Assembly: GCF_964340395.1 (NCBI RefSeq)
Contig: NC_135549.1
Location: 22,037,342-22,099,341, forward strand
From: Glandiceps talaboti
Lineage: Eukaryota > Hemichordata > Enteropneusta > Spengelidae
Reading direction: 5' to 3'
DNA length: 62,000 nt
The position numbers were made by a program, and so were the translations under genes. Shown here one piece after another: positions 1-13,047 of the stretch (positions are counted from its first letter, which is position 1; each line of letters begins with the position of its first letter). The notes under the pieces are model-generated. The model was not told where the DNA came from. It saw only the letters and a program-made list of their open reading frames with translations, and made no database searches.

Positions 1-300
1 GTGCAGCCATGATGGTTGAATGGTTAGAGTGGCTGGCTTGGCACCTATGCAGTCATGATGGGTGAATGGTTAGAGTGGCTGGCTTGGCACCTATGCAGTC
101 ATGATGGGTGAATGGTTAGAGTGGCTGGCTTGGCACCTGTGCAGCCATGATGAGTGAATGGTTAGAGTGGCTGGCTTGGCACCTGTGTAGCCATGAATGG
201 TTGAATGGTTACAGTGGCCAACTTGGAATCTGTGAAGCATGATGGTTGAATGGTTACAGTGGCTGGCTTGAAATTTGCAAGTTGCTGGTTCAAGCGTAGC
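1..300 (+). repeat. Tandem amplification (six ~46 bp units) of a tRNA-derived SINE head
   Basis: The word TGGTTAGAGTGGCTGGCTT (or a close variant) starts at 21, 67, 113, 159, 206 and 251, giving periods of 46, 46, 46, 47 and 45 bases. The word resembles a Pol III A box. Only the last unit continues into a B-box-like GGTTCAAGC near 287-295. The same module, in reverse complement, forms the end of dispersed elements at 23745-23950 and 43040-43400, so the array is probably a SINE whose A-box half was amplified. It may extend left of the window. Confidence 0.8.
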
Positions 301-1290
301 CACAGTAATTTGTTTCTGAATGCTGAAAACGTTGGTCAACATTTGAACTGTGATTGTGCCCCAGTCAGTAGAATTGGGGACCTGCAATGTGAATGTTTTA
401 ATCCAATATGCTTATAAAGGCGACATTGGATTGTGTGCTCCTCAGGGAGTTGAGGAAGTTCTATACATGTAGGGCCTTTGTGCCAATATTGGTCCGTGCC
501 AAGGGTAATAATGGTACAGCAACATCCATTGTGGACTGTGTGCTTTTAGTATTTTATCGATGTAGTTCTATATTTCATTCATCTTTTATCCCATGTTTAT
601 GTAATAACCTAAATACTCACAGCAGGAGTAAATATTATAGTGAGTAAAAATCATAGTGGGTATATATATATAAGTAAGAATAAATAGACGTACAGGGACA
701 GAAAATGTCTACTCTTTGATGCACTCAAACAAAGCTAGCTTTTTCCATAGATTGAAAATCTGTAGTGTCAAAAATAGTATCAAAAATACTTCAGCTACAC
801 TTGTACATGTATAACACTGTTTGTAGACCAACTTAATGACTGCGTCATAAATGTCTCAGATTCAGTTTAAAAAAAATTTTTTTTTTGATCAACTGAATAA
901 ATATATAGATTGAAGACTGCCATTTTGTTTGCAGAGGATTTGTCAAAGAAATGGAAAACTACCTAGACGTACATGTCTGACTTATCAAAGGTAGTTATAG
1001 TGTACATAGACTCTACATAACATATACACGCATTTATTATTCAAATACGTGTTGTGGAAGGATTGAACATTGAACAAAAAAGAACTTATATTTGCGATAA
1101 GTTTCTAATCTCTGATAGATATAAAAGTTTTTATTTCCCCATAGTAAGCATTTGAATTGAAATTCTATTTCCCATCCCATGTTTGATAACTTTACAATGT
1201 AATATTGTGTAGACTGACAGTAGTGACTTGTGCAAAGAATGGTCTGTGAATTCTAATCTAGTATATTGTACATGTATACATGTATACGAT

Positions 1291-1318
1291 GTGTGTGTGT
1301 GTGTGTGCGTGTGTGTGT

Positions 1319-1367
<49 letters not shown>

Positions 1368-1460
1368 TGTTTGTGTGTGCATGTGCGTGTGTTTGTCTGT
1401 GTGTGGTTTTTTTTTTGTGTGTGTGTATGTGTGCGTGCGTGTGTTTGTGTGTGTGTATTT
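1291..1460. repeat. (TG)n microsatellite, interrupted
   Basis: About 170 bases are dominated by TG dinucleotides, broken by TGCG, TATG, TTTG and a T9 run near 1408. Several frames through it stay open on both strands, giving Cys-Val or Thr-His repeats; these are artefacts of the dinucleotide. Confidence 0.97.
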
Positions 1461-2372
1461 AGAATGATTGTATGTAGTCCATAAAGAAACCACATTTAAG
1501 TGTATAGTATAAAGAGGCAACAGGAATTGCTAAACAAGTTACTGTTTATTTCTTATTTGTACATTCAAGAATCTAAAATAATTGTGATATCTGCGGAAGC
1601 TTGTTTAAATGATACAATGACTTCTATTAAATTCAGACTCCATTGATGGAAGCAAACCATTGATAAACCATTGATAGCCCACGTAGCTGTAGCATTAGAA
1701 CTAGAATATGATAGATAACCAATTTATAATATTTACCTAATCTCTCTCTCTATCTCTATCTCTCTATCGCTCTCTCTGTCAAAAAAATAATGCATTAACA
1801 GGTGTGAAAGATATTTGAAAGAAAAAAAAAAGAATGATATTGAGTGGTTCATTCACACCCACACTGTTATTGAGGAATACAGTAATCCAGTCATAATTAT
1901 CCACACAGTGTGAAATGCATCAACCGAGAGTATTCCTTGCCAGTTTCTGACTTGATGATTGCCTGCCTTGGGAAATTGACTGCAGTCATCCTATCCAAGC
2001 ATTTATCTGTCCATCTTTGTAAATGGTTCTAGTCATTATTATCATATCTTTGTTGTCAGGGGGATATGAGTTTTCCATGGAAATCCTATCAATCATTGCC
2101 AAGTATTTCATGTCCTTGGTTACCATGGTAACTGTTTCCTCTAGAGAGAATACGATGAACGGGTCGTAGTTCTTACAAAGAAAAAAGAGACAATACACAT
2201 CTTTATAAAGATGCTATTTAGAAGACTTTGGCGATCTTTTCTAGTCGTTTCTTAGTGGGATTTTGTAACAGTACTTATGGTGAGCTTTTTGATAGACTTT
2301 AGAAAAGTGAGATGAAGAATCTAAAGAACATTTATAGTACAAAAAAACCCAAAACAATAACAAGAACCAGGA

Positions 2373-2830
<458 letters not shown>

Positions 2831-3469
2831 GTAGAAGGCAGAGAGTATAATTTACGTAAAAATTTCCACTGAATTTATCCCTAGTTTGGCTATAGGTTTA
2901 GCAGTGGCCCTTTACTTGCAAACCTAACCTTCCTAGTACTCAGACTATTCAAGGGACATTATTGTACAACTGTTGTCGAGCCATGAGGGTTGTAGGTGCA
3001 AATTGGTGCCCTGAGAGATTGTGAAGTAACAGCTATTTCCCTCAGGCTGCCACTGGGTGGCCTTGGGAAATGTCTTATAACTTATAGTCATTAGGGGAAA
3101 TAATTGACACCCAGAGCCTGGATACATACATAAATTGTTTTAATATGTGACTTTTACGTGTCCAAACAGTCACACACACTTTTGGAATTACAAAAAGAAA
3201 CTCAGCGATAAGTAGAGCATGCATCTCGAACATGACCTCATTGAAAAGAGATTGACTTCCTTGGTTTCACTCACTTTTACCAATTTCGACAAAGTGAGCA
3301 TTGAACACTAGTAGTAGTACATGCAGTGTGTCAATTTTAAGACCCTTACATAGTTGGTTTTCAAGTATCATACAGTTTTTTGTGTGCACATATAATATGC
3401 AAAGATGTTCTGGTTGTTCTTGCAGCCCATAAATTCACATTTAGTTTATGCTGTTTGTGAAAGCATTTA

Positions 3470-4475
3470 TCTGTATTGAACTGTATGTGAGATGTCTTGT
3501 ACATATATTGAACTGTATGTGAAATGTCTTGTACATATATGAACTGTATGTGAGATGTCCTGTTTATGTATTGAACTGTATGAGATGTCTTGTACATATA
3601 TTGAACTGTATGTGAGATGTCTTGTACATGTATGAACTGTATGTGAAATGTCTTGTACATATATTAAACTGTCTGTGAGATGTCTTGTACTTATATGAAC
3701 TGTATGTGAGTTGTCCTGTATATGTATTAAACTGTCTGTGAGATGTCTTGTACATATATTGAACTGTCTGTGAGTTGTCCTGTATATGTATTAAACTGTA
3801 TGTGAGATGTCTTGTACATATATTGAACTGTCTGTGAGTTGTCCTGTTTATGTATTGAACTGTATGTGAGATGTCTTGTACTTATATGAACTGTATGTGA
3901 GTTGTCCTGTTTATGTATTAAACTGTATGTGAGATGTCTTGTACATATATTGAACTGTCTGTGAGTTGTCCTGTTTATGTATTGAACTGTATGTGAGATG
4001 TCTTGTACTTATATGAACTGTATGTGAGTTGTCCTGTTTATGTATTAAACTGTATGTGAGATGTCTTGTACATATATTGAACTGTCTGTGAGTTGTCCTG
4101 TATATGTATTGAACTGTATGTGAGATGTCTTGTACATATATTGAACTGTATGTGAGATGTCTTGTCCATATATTGAGCTGTCTGTGAGATGTCTTGTACT
4201 TGTATGAACTGTATGTGAGTTGACCTGTATATGTATTGAACTGTCTGTGAGATGTCTTGTACATATATTGAACTGTCTGTGAGTTGTCCTGTATATGTAT
4301 TGAACTGTATGTGAGATGTCTTGTACTTATATGAACTGTATGTGAGATGTCTTGTACATATATTGAACTGTCTGTGAGTTGTCCTGTTTATGTATTAAAC
4401 TGTATGTGAGATGTCTTGTACATATATTGAACTGTCTGTGAGTTGTCCTATATATACTTGTATGAACTGTACAGT
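3470..4475. repeat. ~1 kb minisatellite of 31-32 bp units organised as 63-64 bp dimers
   Basis: About thirty units are built on TGAACTGTATGTGAGATGTC followed by TTGTACATATAT. A second variant carries CTGTGAGTTGTCCTGTTTAT. The TTGTCCTG variant recurs at 3711, 3775, 3839, 3902, 3966, 4029 and 4093, so A and B units alternate in a 63-64 bp higher-order repeat over much of the array. Two long minus-strand open frames (3564-3755 and 3911-4264) read through it as a peptide rich in YKTSH and IQFN; nothing else supports coding. Confidence 0.95.
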
Positions 4476-5783
4476 GTAAGTGAGATGTTCTTTACTCATG
4501 TATGTGATTATGATGACTGCAACATACACACAGGGATTTTCCTATGCATTTCTGTACATGTATTGTATATGTATATGTTCAAAATACATGAACTAGATGG
4601 TTTGGTATACAAAATATATGTAGAAAAATATGAAATATGAAACCAAGCCCACACTGCAGATAGATAACAATATTATGTAAAGTCAATGACCATGGGTGAT
4701 AATGACACACATTCAACATAGTTGAATTGTATACATCATTTTACATGTCTTTATTGATCATTATAGTATTTCCACCCCGTGTCATGATGGAGTTTCGTTG
4801 ATTGACTTTTGCTAGCTGACACGTTAAGAGTAATACACATATTAGATACAGTTTTATTGACATTCATTCACACTTACAGACTGAACCAGTAATACATTGA
4901 GTAATGTTAGTTATAGCATAGGTGGATTAGGACAAAGAAATTAACCTAGCTAAAATAACTTAATTTTGTTACTGTTATTTATTTTGTAACTCTACAGAAA
5001 TCCTTAAAGTAAAAGATTTTAACAGTTCAGCCTGAGGTTTGAATAAGATCAATGCCTTAAATTTGATTAAATTGTATGTGGAAACTTTAACAAAAATGGT
5101 ATTTTATTTTATTTTGAATTTATGTAGTGACCTGATGGTGCTTTGTAGACTGGGCAAAAGCTAGACAGGGCACTTAAGAAAACCTATAAAGTTGAGATGT
5201 GTTGAGACTACTGTGCAACCTGTGAAAGTGCCTTGGGGACAGATTTCCCCAAAAAATTGAAGTTTTGCATAGTCTGGATGCCAACCACGTCTGATCTATC
5301 AGGACAAAAAATTGTTCAACCAATCAGTGAACCCCAATTGTTATAGTGCTGTAAACAGTGTATAAGTAGCGTCCTGAGCTGACACATATACCATATTTGG
5401 ACATTACATAACTGCCCCAATACATACTAACTTTATGAGGGATTGTGTTATTGGTTAGAATTTTGTGATTGATTAACAAAGACATGATGTTAATGACTGC
5501 GTGGGTGGCTGTGGATGAATTTTAAATTGCATCTCATGCATCTCAGGACTTCTAGAATAACGACTTTGACTATACTGTAAGTGGAGGTGTAAATCGTAAC
5601 AATACCGTACAGGAACTAGACTAAGTTTTGTGAATCTCTCCAAAGTTTGACATATTGAAATTTTGGATCCAGTGTCATGTTTCTGTGGAAATCATCATTC
5701 TTTTATTCTCCCACTACACAGCATGAAAATTTGGTGGCCATGTTGTATTCCACAATGGATTAATTCTGATATCATTTTGACTC

Positions 5784-6320
5784 TTTAAACCTACACTACC
5801 TGCAACTTGGACATTTTTACATCGTCAAATAACCACAGATATTTTCACTAAAAATTGGTCAATTACTTATAAAAAGACATTGTATATGCTAATTAGTGGT
5901 CAACATTATCTGTATGTAGTGTAGTGGCAAGTTTAAATCTTGAGCAAAAGCTCAGTTTTTGAATCTGCAGTCGTTTTTCGATTAGACAACCACAATATAT
6001 TCACTGAAATCTTTCAGAATACCAATAGATAGAATTTAATTTAGACATCATACATGTTACATGTAATCAGGGGTCAATATTATCAATAAGCAGTACAGAA
6101 TATGTTTGAAATCATGATCGCCCTTGAGGGCGCAGAATTTTGGGTGCGGACCCAATAATCTATTTGATTTGTATTGTTTTGTATACAGCTACAAAAAATA
6201 CGTTTACCCACAGGTGATGCAATACTGTTCATTATGCATAATATTATGAGATCTGTTATTGTACTTAACAAAACATTTTCAAGAAAGTGTTCCAGTTGAA
6301 GCTAGTGCAGCTTTGATTTA
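5784..6320. mobile_element. TIR-bearing non-autonomous element with an internal ~170 bp duplication
   Basis: The right end, TTCCAGTTGAAGCTAGTGCA and CTTTGA (about 6290-6315), is roughly the inverse of the left end at 5784-5812 (TTTAAACCTACACTACCTGC, AACTTGGA). The right end matches those of elements at 35380-35727 and 59237-59559. The segments at about 5800-5940 and 5960-6105 are similar (both contain a CAAC/TAACCACA word, and later GGTCAA then ATTATC). No transposase is visible. The left boundary is uncertain. Confidence 0.55.
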
Positions 6321-7638
6321 TAAAACAAGGTAGGCCATGATTTTTGTTCTTGAATGGATTGGAGTTATCATGAGCAAAGTGACAGCGAAATTTTAAAACT
6401 TTGTTTACGAGGTGTGTCCTATGTTAAAGTCTATTTCCTTTTTGGATCTGTGTCAAAAATTGCATTAGGAAGGTAATGCACTCCAATCTTGCGTGTGGGA
6501 TTCACACATGATTCAGAAAAAGCTGGACTGAAAAGAATCTAGTCTTTTTTTTGTCATCTGTGGAGTGGATTGACCTTTCTGCTCCAGTTTGCATGTGAAG
6601 TGTACTGACGTCGATGCAATCCTGTCTGTCAATCCCAATATAAACTGTCTTATGAATAGTGTCTGATTGGGTACTGTGCCTCTCCTCCACCGATCTTGAC
6701 AGCTGTGAACGATGTCAGCTCTAAGTGATGCATGAAGGGCTTGATAAGGACTGAATATTTCATGACATGGTAATCATCACCAGGTGCATATAATAATTAT
6801 CAATATTTTCATGGTGCGTTTCCTCGGGCAGGTGTTTAAGACTCTATTTTCGGATATTACCCTTCCCCTGTGGTCATTGTGAAACCTTGTTATGCTTCTC
6901 CCGTAGGGCTTTACGTTTTGATGAGCTGAGGAAGTGGTATCCCATCCAATCTCAAGTGATCTGAAAATGAGTCTGTGACATTGTAATTTCACTGAAAGGA
7001 TTTCTTAGCGGTTGAATTTTGATATTATATGCGTGGTATCTGTGCAAAGATCTCTCTCGTCAGTTGGTGACAGTAATCGATGAAGCAATGCATTCATCAC
7101 TCCGGCTGTCTTGTCTGTCACTGTAGTGTGTATCCAACACCTTCTCTGATATGATAGGCTTCATGCCCCAGACTTGTTTTTCACAATTTCAAAAGAATTA
7201 TGTGAGAATGTTACTTTCATATCTTTGAATAGGATCCTCCCAAACCATTTACTGGATGAAGGCAAATGTACTGTGCAAGTCTGAAATTGTCTGTGATTTC
7301 ACTTCCCAAGATAGTAAAATTGTTGTTCAAAAGAGAATAATGGTAGATTGTTCCCTCTGTATTCAGGCCCAAATCTGTTCTCTCCATGTTTAATAGGCAC
7401 ATACATTGTGATATTGCTGCAATAGAAACATGAATGAATGAAACATTCACAAGAAAAAAATAACTTATATACATTGTATCTAAAATTCTGAATTTGAATT
7501 TATGACACATTTAAAATTTATTAGTTCTGAAATTTTGAATGAAATTGTATTAAATTTGCATTCAAAAAGTTGGAATATTTGATTCTTAGAAAATAGAATG
7601 GAAATCAAAATTATACTGGTTAGAAATATAGAAAAAAA

Positions 7639-7745
7639 GTGTGAAAGATCACCTAGTTTTAACTTGATACAGACAAAGGTGTGAAAGATCCCCTAGTTTA
7701 AACTTGAAACAGACAAATGTGTGAAAGACCCCCTAGTTTCAAATC
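7639..7745. repeat. 40 bp tandem repeat, 2.6 copies
   Basis: Units start at 7639, 7679 and 7719 with GTGTGAAAGATC, followed by CTAGTTT, AACTTGA and ACAGACAAA. The third unit breaks off after CTAGTTTCAAA. No function is apparent. Confidence 0.93.
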
Positions 7746-8380
7746 CAATGACTTCCCAAGTCATTACCTTTAATGCATGTAGTTAGACGTAGCTGTCTGA
7801 CAGTTAGAAATATTTGAATTGTAAAAAAAAGATAGATGTGATAAATACACAAAGAGGAAAATGCTACCCACACGTTTTTTGAAACTCCGGAACGAATGAT
7901 TGCTTGTCAAGACAATAATTTCGAGAATAATTACTAGCTGATATATTTGGAAAGCAAGTAGTTTGGAAATAGACTGGGATTATTACTATTATTACCATGT
8001 CACTTGATGTCAACGTTTATGAGCTACATGTACCGAGCATAAAAACCTTGCGTTATGCTTTAATTTTTACTCTACTTTATAGACAGTAGAACAGATTATT
8101 TGAATGGTAGGTGTCACATAGCATTCACTTTAACTTGTGCATAAACTACTGCATACAGTGTGCGCTGTGTGATGATATTTCCCTAAACATGGGTCCATTT
8201 TTTTCCAACTGAGAACCCCACAAACATAAAGTCAATAAGACATGTAGTTCAATTCTCAAATTAAAGGCAACACTGCCTTCAAAAAGTGTTACAAATAATG
8301 CCTACTGAGCATCTACTAGTGTGCCATTTGGTCCTTATATATGGGTCTGACAGGATGTATAGGTATATGTGTACATGTAC

Positions 8381-8724
8381 CTTGGCCGTATAAGGATTTG
8401 GGATTTATGTTGGATTTTTAATTTATAAAACAATTTTGTCATGGCTTCCTACTTGAAAAATCAACGTGAAACAACATATATGACAGACCAAGTCTGTGTT
8501 TGTGGCTCCATACATTCCAAAAAGCTAAAAAATGTATTTAAAAAATTTTGTTATTGTACATGTACGTGAAAGATTTTACACATTTATTTATCATTTGCAA
8601 TGTATTGAGTTACAAACAGAGACTCGGTCAATGTGGTTTCACACTGATTTTTCAAGTAGGAATACATGATAAAATTGTTTTATAAATTAAAAATAAAAAA
8701 TAGATACCCAGTTCTCGTGGCCAC
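8381..8724. mobile_element. Foldback (long inverted repeat) element, ~344 bp
   Basis: The arm at about 8415-8464 (TTTTTAATTTATAAAACAAT, then CCTACTTGAAAAATCA) is almost perfectly inverted at 8647-8696 (TGATTTTTCAAGTAGGAA, then ATTGTTTTATAAATTAAAAA). Weaker complementarity extends outwards to TTGGCC near 8382 and GGCC near 8719, and inwards over GTGAAAC and CTGTGTTTGT. Only a short loop lacks a partner. There is no coding capacity beyond chance frames. The structure fits a MITE or foldback transposon. Confidence 0.85.
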
Positions 8725-10507
8725 TTTAATAATAGTGGATCCCCCTTTTTTTTTGCTGAAAAAATTATGTCCTCAGAAAAGGATAGATGTTTGGAACCTG
8801 CCTAAATTTTTTCCAATGTACACAATGTCATATATAATTGTACTTCTAAGTTCTTTTAAATGGAAATCAATAACAGGGCAAATTATCAGATATTTAAGGT
8901 TTTTTTTATTGATAATCACACCAAAAATGATGTACTTTAATGTATTTTTGTCTATCAATGTGTCTTAAGAGCAAAATGTTAATGAAAATAGCAAATGATG
9001 TAAATGGTACCGTGATTTCATTAAGTTTTAGAGTAGGTAGGGATTTTGTTAATGCAGGTGGACACTAATAACTAAGTAAATTGTATAGGATTGGATAGGT
9101 CTAGTACACTGTATAACTTAAGTAAGACTTTTGATAGATCATTACAGTAACATATAGCATACTTTACCTGTTTTATCAGGTTTCATTTTAGCAGGTTGTG
9201 GTTAAACTCGTTGTGTATTGTGTGTGCAGCTACAAGTGTATCATGTATGAGAACTGGCATTATTATCCACTACATTTAGACTACCTAGTAACTGTAAAAT
9301 TTTGCAGCAGTATTGTTTGGTAGTATTAGAAGTGAATCTATGTATTAAACACTAACTAATTTTGTTGGACAGTATTATTACTATGATGTGCATAATTGAC
9401 AAAAGCAGGAAATGTGAAAGATTGGAAACAGCATGTTAAAGGTTATGTTTTCTGATTGTTGGTTTGTGCTGACATGTGTGCTAGCCAGTGTATGCTAAAA
9501 CACAGATACAACAGTGGCAATCAAGGTCTCAGTTTACTAAGATAGACACAGACTAAAACTATTGTAAGTTGTGATTTGTTTGCAGTGGTTTTGATGACAT
9601 CTTGGATCTCGAAGTGTACATTTTGGGACTTCCAGTATTTTTACTATCTTGAATACACTTTACAGGGTAGTTTCTATTCTTACAACAGAGGCACCGCTAT
9701 CACCCACTTGTCTAATCTACCGCACCCAACAATAAAAGTTTTAGTTTGTGTCTATCTTAATAAACTGAAACACCAATTGTCACTGTAGTAGTGTGACTCA
9801 AAGAAATCAAACAGAAAGTGAACTCAAGAAGAGGGAAAACTGAAATTTAGTTTTAATATACTTCCGGAATTTGATTTCACTGGTATGTGTATAAACGGTG
9901 AACAATTTGTGTAATAATACGTTCTTGTATCACGACCAAGCGTTCTAGATTACTTACGAGTAACGTTTTGCCTGTTCAAGTCAACAGGCTTTTGTGTGAA
10001 ACTGTCTGTTTGCTGGCTTAGCTGCTATTTAGTCGTTGCACATGAAAGAAACTATCAACAGTAGATACAAATACAAAGAAGAAAAGAAAAAGGAAAAAGT
10101 GCAACAATAGTGCGTTTATCTAGTATGCTGTCAGTGTTACTGACTGTAATTTCCAGCTTGATGTTGCCTTGAATTAATCACCAGGTTGCTTGAACAGCCA
10201 ATTTTGCTAAAAGTGAGAGAGCTTCTGAAGAGAGCTGATGAAAAGAGGTATCCAATTCCATTGAGTCAGGAAATTGGGTTGGCAAAGTGTGGAAATACAG
10301 CACTTGTATTAGCTCATCGTGTCTTGCTTTATCAACTTAATTTAACCAGTTAATGTTGTGTGCTATACAGTCAAAGTAGACAATTAAAGGAGAGGAAGAT
10401 GATTAGAAACACCCATTGGAATTCAGAAAATGAGAAAAAATAATTAAAAGAGCCCAATTACTATTCGTGTGTATTCATCTAGTAGGTTTGTGGAATGTAC
10501 AAATAAG

Positions 10508-10545
10508 GGAGAGAGAGAGAGAGTGTGTGTGTGTGTGTGTGTGTA
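10508..10545. repeat. Compound (GA)n(GT)n microsatellite
   Basis: About eight GA units pass directly into about eleven GT units. Short and simple. Confidence 0.95.
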
Positions 10546-11622
10546 CTAGGCAGTTATTCATCTGTAGCGATGCAAAACAAACTGAAATCTGAGAGAGATT
10601 TGTGACTTTGTGAGCGATGAATGACAATCATACTATTAAAGACGCTCTGTTTGTGACTTTGTAGAATGCTGAGTATACATGTACGTACATTGAGTATTGT
10701 ACAATTTTTATTTGAAGTTGCAGTTTTAATAGGAAGCGTAACTGTGTGTAGTAAAAAAAAAAAATCTCTAAGCTGATTCTATAATAGTCAGTATTGCTTT
10801 AACCATAGAATTAAACTAAACAGTACAGAAAAAGTAGTCAATATTAGATCATTTGCTTGAATGAAATGTTAAAAGTGATGTTTGTAATGCAGCTAATATA
10901 CTGCACTAGACTAGAGGGAAGATGAATATATCAGTAGTCCCATCATGTTAAGCACTGTTTTTGAACAGAACAGAGTTTTTTAGGAAAACATTTTTGTTGA
11001 AAGTTATTTTCCATGTTTTTATAATATCTGCACTATTGAAGTTCACCACTTGCATTGCATGATAAAAAATATAGCAGCATTTTGTTGAATGTTAATTTTT
11101 TAGTGTGTGGATATTATGATAATGAAATCTAATATTGATACATTGTGTATTTTGATTGTATTCAGATTCAGATTGCACACATATCTTTGTTATCTCGAAT
11201 CTTTTATTTCATGCTGTGCATTGCTGTTGTTGTTGTGTTTTATGTGTTGTTGCTCTGTGTTGTGTTTTCATGCATTGTATTGCATTGTGTTACTTTGTTA
11301 CTGTAAAATTGCTTTGTATGTTCTGTGTTTTGTGTGTTGTGATTGAGTGTGGTGTGCTGAGTAGTGGTGTCACCGTGTGTGGCTTGACAGTGCAATGTTG
11401 CTTGGCATTGTGTTGTGTTAAAGTGGGAGCCATTGGGAGGCGCGGGGGGGGGGGGTCATCTGGAAAGTGTAACATGACTGTCTTAAAAGTTTGTATTTCA
11501 TTTTTGAAATAACAATCATACATAATTATACTTCAGATATTGATGTCTTCCAGTCAGTTTCCATATAACCCCTCCTACCTTTATCTTAAACGTGCATGTT
11601 CCATCTGTTCTTATTACTACAG

Positions 11623-11862
11623 CTGTGGTGTTTTAACTTTGCCACTGGTCTATGGACAGAAGTGGACACATCAGGTCACATGCCAGAAGAGTTGGCATCT
11701 ATGTCTATGCTACTAACTGGTAATACAATGTTAGTCTATGGAGGTACAGGGTTTCCATTTGGTCAAGCCAGCAGCCATAACCTCTATGCATTGAACATCA
11801 AGAACAAAAGTTGGACCACAATAGCTTGTAGTGGCGATGCTCCAATACCCACCTATGGACAG
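11623..11862 (+). CDS. KLHDC10: KLHDC10-like exon A (80 codons, phase 0 to 0)
   Basis: Acceptor AG is at 11621-11622 behind a pyrimidine-rich tract; donor GTATGA starts at 11863. The translation begins LWCFNFATGLW and ends PIPTYGQ. It holds the last strand of one kelch blade and a whole following blade: ELASMSMLL, then MLVYGGTGFPFG with the Gly-Gly pair, then NLYALNIKNKSW with the blade Trp. The starting LW matches the family pattern in which the preceding exon ends just before it, so at least one more coding exon must lie upstream. An ATG at 11596 opens the same frame but lies in the intron ahead of the acceptor and is not a credible start. Confidence 0.92.
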
Positions 11863-12971
11863 GTATGAATTTATTCCTTCATAACTTAAATATTATAGCA
11901 GTGCAGAGACTTACCTGTATATGTATATGACTGATCTCTGCAAGGGGAGACACAATTTCACCTGTTTTTTTATATATATTGAACACTGTTAAAGTTAAAC
12001 ACTGAACAAGTGGGCAGGAGTAAATACCTGATGTTTACTAGGCACAAATACCCATAATTGTACAGGACATGTAAACATATACTATTTCTTCATAAATTTA
12101 GATGTCACATCTTTCTGTCCAAAGACGTCCCTGCACACAACTGATCCATGCAAAAAGGAGTACACTTTCACCCCTTTATAATGAACGTTATTGTAGTTAG
12201 AAATATATCAGGCGGAATAAGCACCTGATGCTAATGAAGGCGCAACAACTGCTCACATTTGGGGCAGTAATATAATATATGATATTATTCCTCCATAAAC
12301 TTAATTATCCCATGGTTCTATCCAAAGACAGGATGTACATGTGTATGACTGACTGATGTGTTCAAAAGGAATACACTTACACCTCTCTATAATGAACACT
12401 GTTGTAGTTAGAGTCTTGTCTTCCGTATTATATTTCCTATAGAGTACACGCACACAAACACACACATCTATAGCCTTAATGAACACCTATATTGTCATAG
12501 ATTGTATGTACTACTGTACATTATTCGTTCCCACTTCAACTTGCAAACACATAAAAGTGAACATGTACAGTATGCAGTGCTGTTTTTGTGGTTGATACAT
12601 GGCTAATCAAATGAATGTTACATTCTATGACCATACATGTAGTGTTTACAGATAGTAAAGACACATTTAGCCATGACCAGATATAGCCTGAGTGAGTGAG
12701 TGAGTGAGTGAGTGTGTGTGTGTGTGTGTGCGTGCATGCATGCATGCATGCATGCATGCATGCATGTATGTATGTATGTATGTATGTATGTATGTATGTA
12801 TGTATGTATGTATGTATGTATGTATGTATGTATGTATATTCATATTCAATTTTATTGACGAATTCTTTTTAAAAAGAACATTGCCAAAACACACATACGT
12901 ACAATTACAAAGAAACATGTATGTATGTAGAAAGAAATGCATAAGGAACTTGTGAGACAGTGTGTGTGTAT

Positions 12972-13047
<76 letters not shown>

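Noticed and set aside
3564-4264. Minus-strand repeat protein (YKTSHRQFN...)
   Set aside because: The frame simply follows the minisatellite; no start context, splice sites or recognisable domain.
11596-11622. ATG at 11596 as a possible start of the KLHDC10-like protein
   Set aside because: It lies in the polypyrimidine region before the acceptor AG; the family has a blade and N-terminus upstream, so this is intronic.
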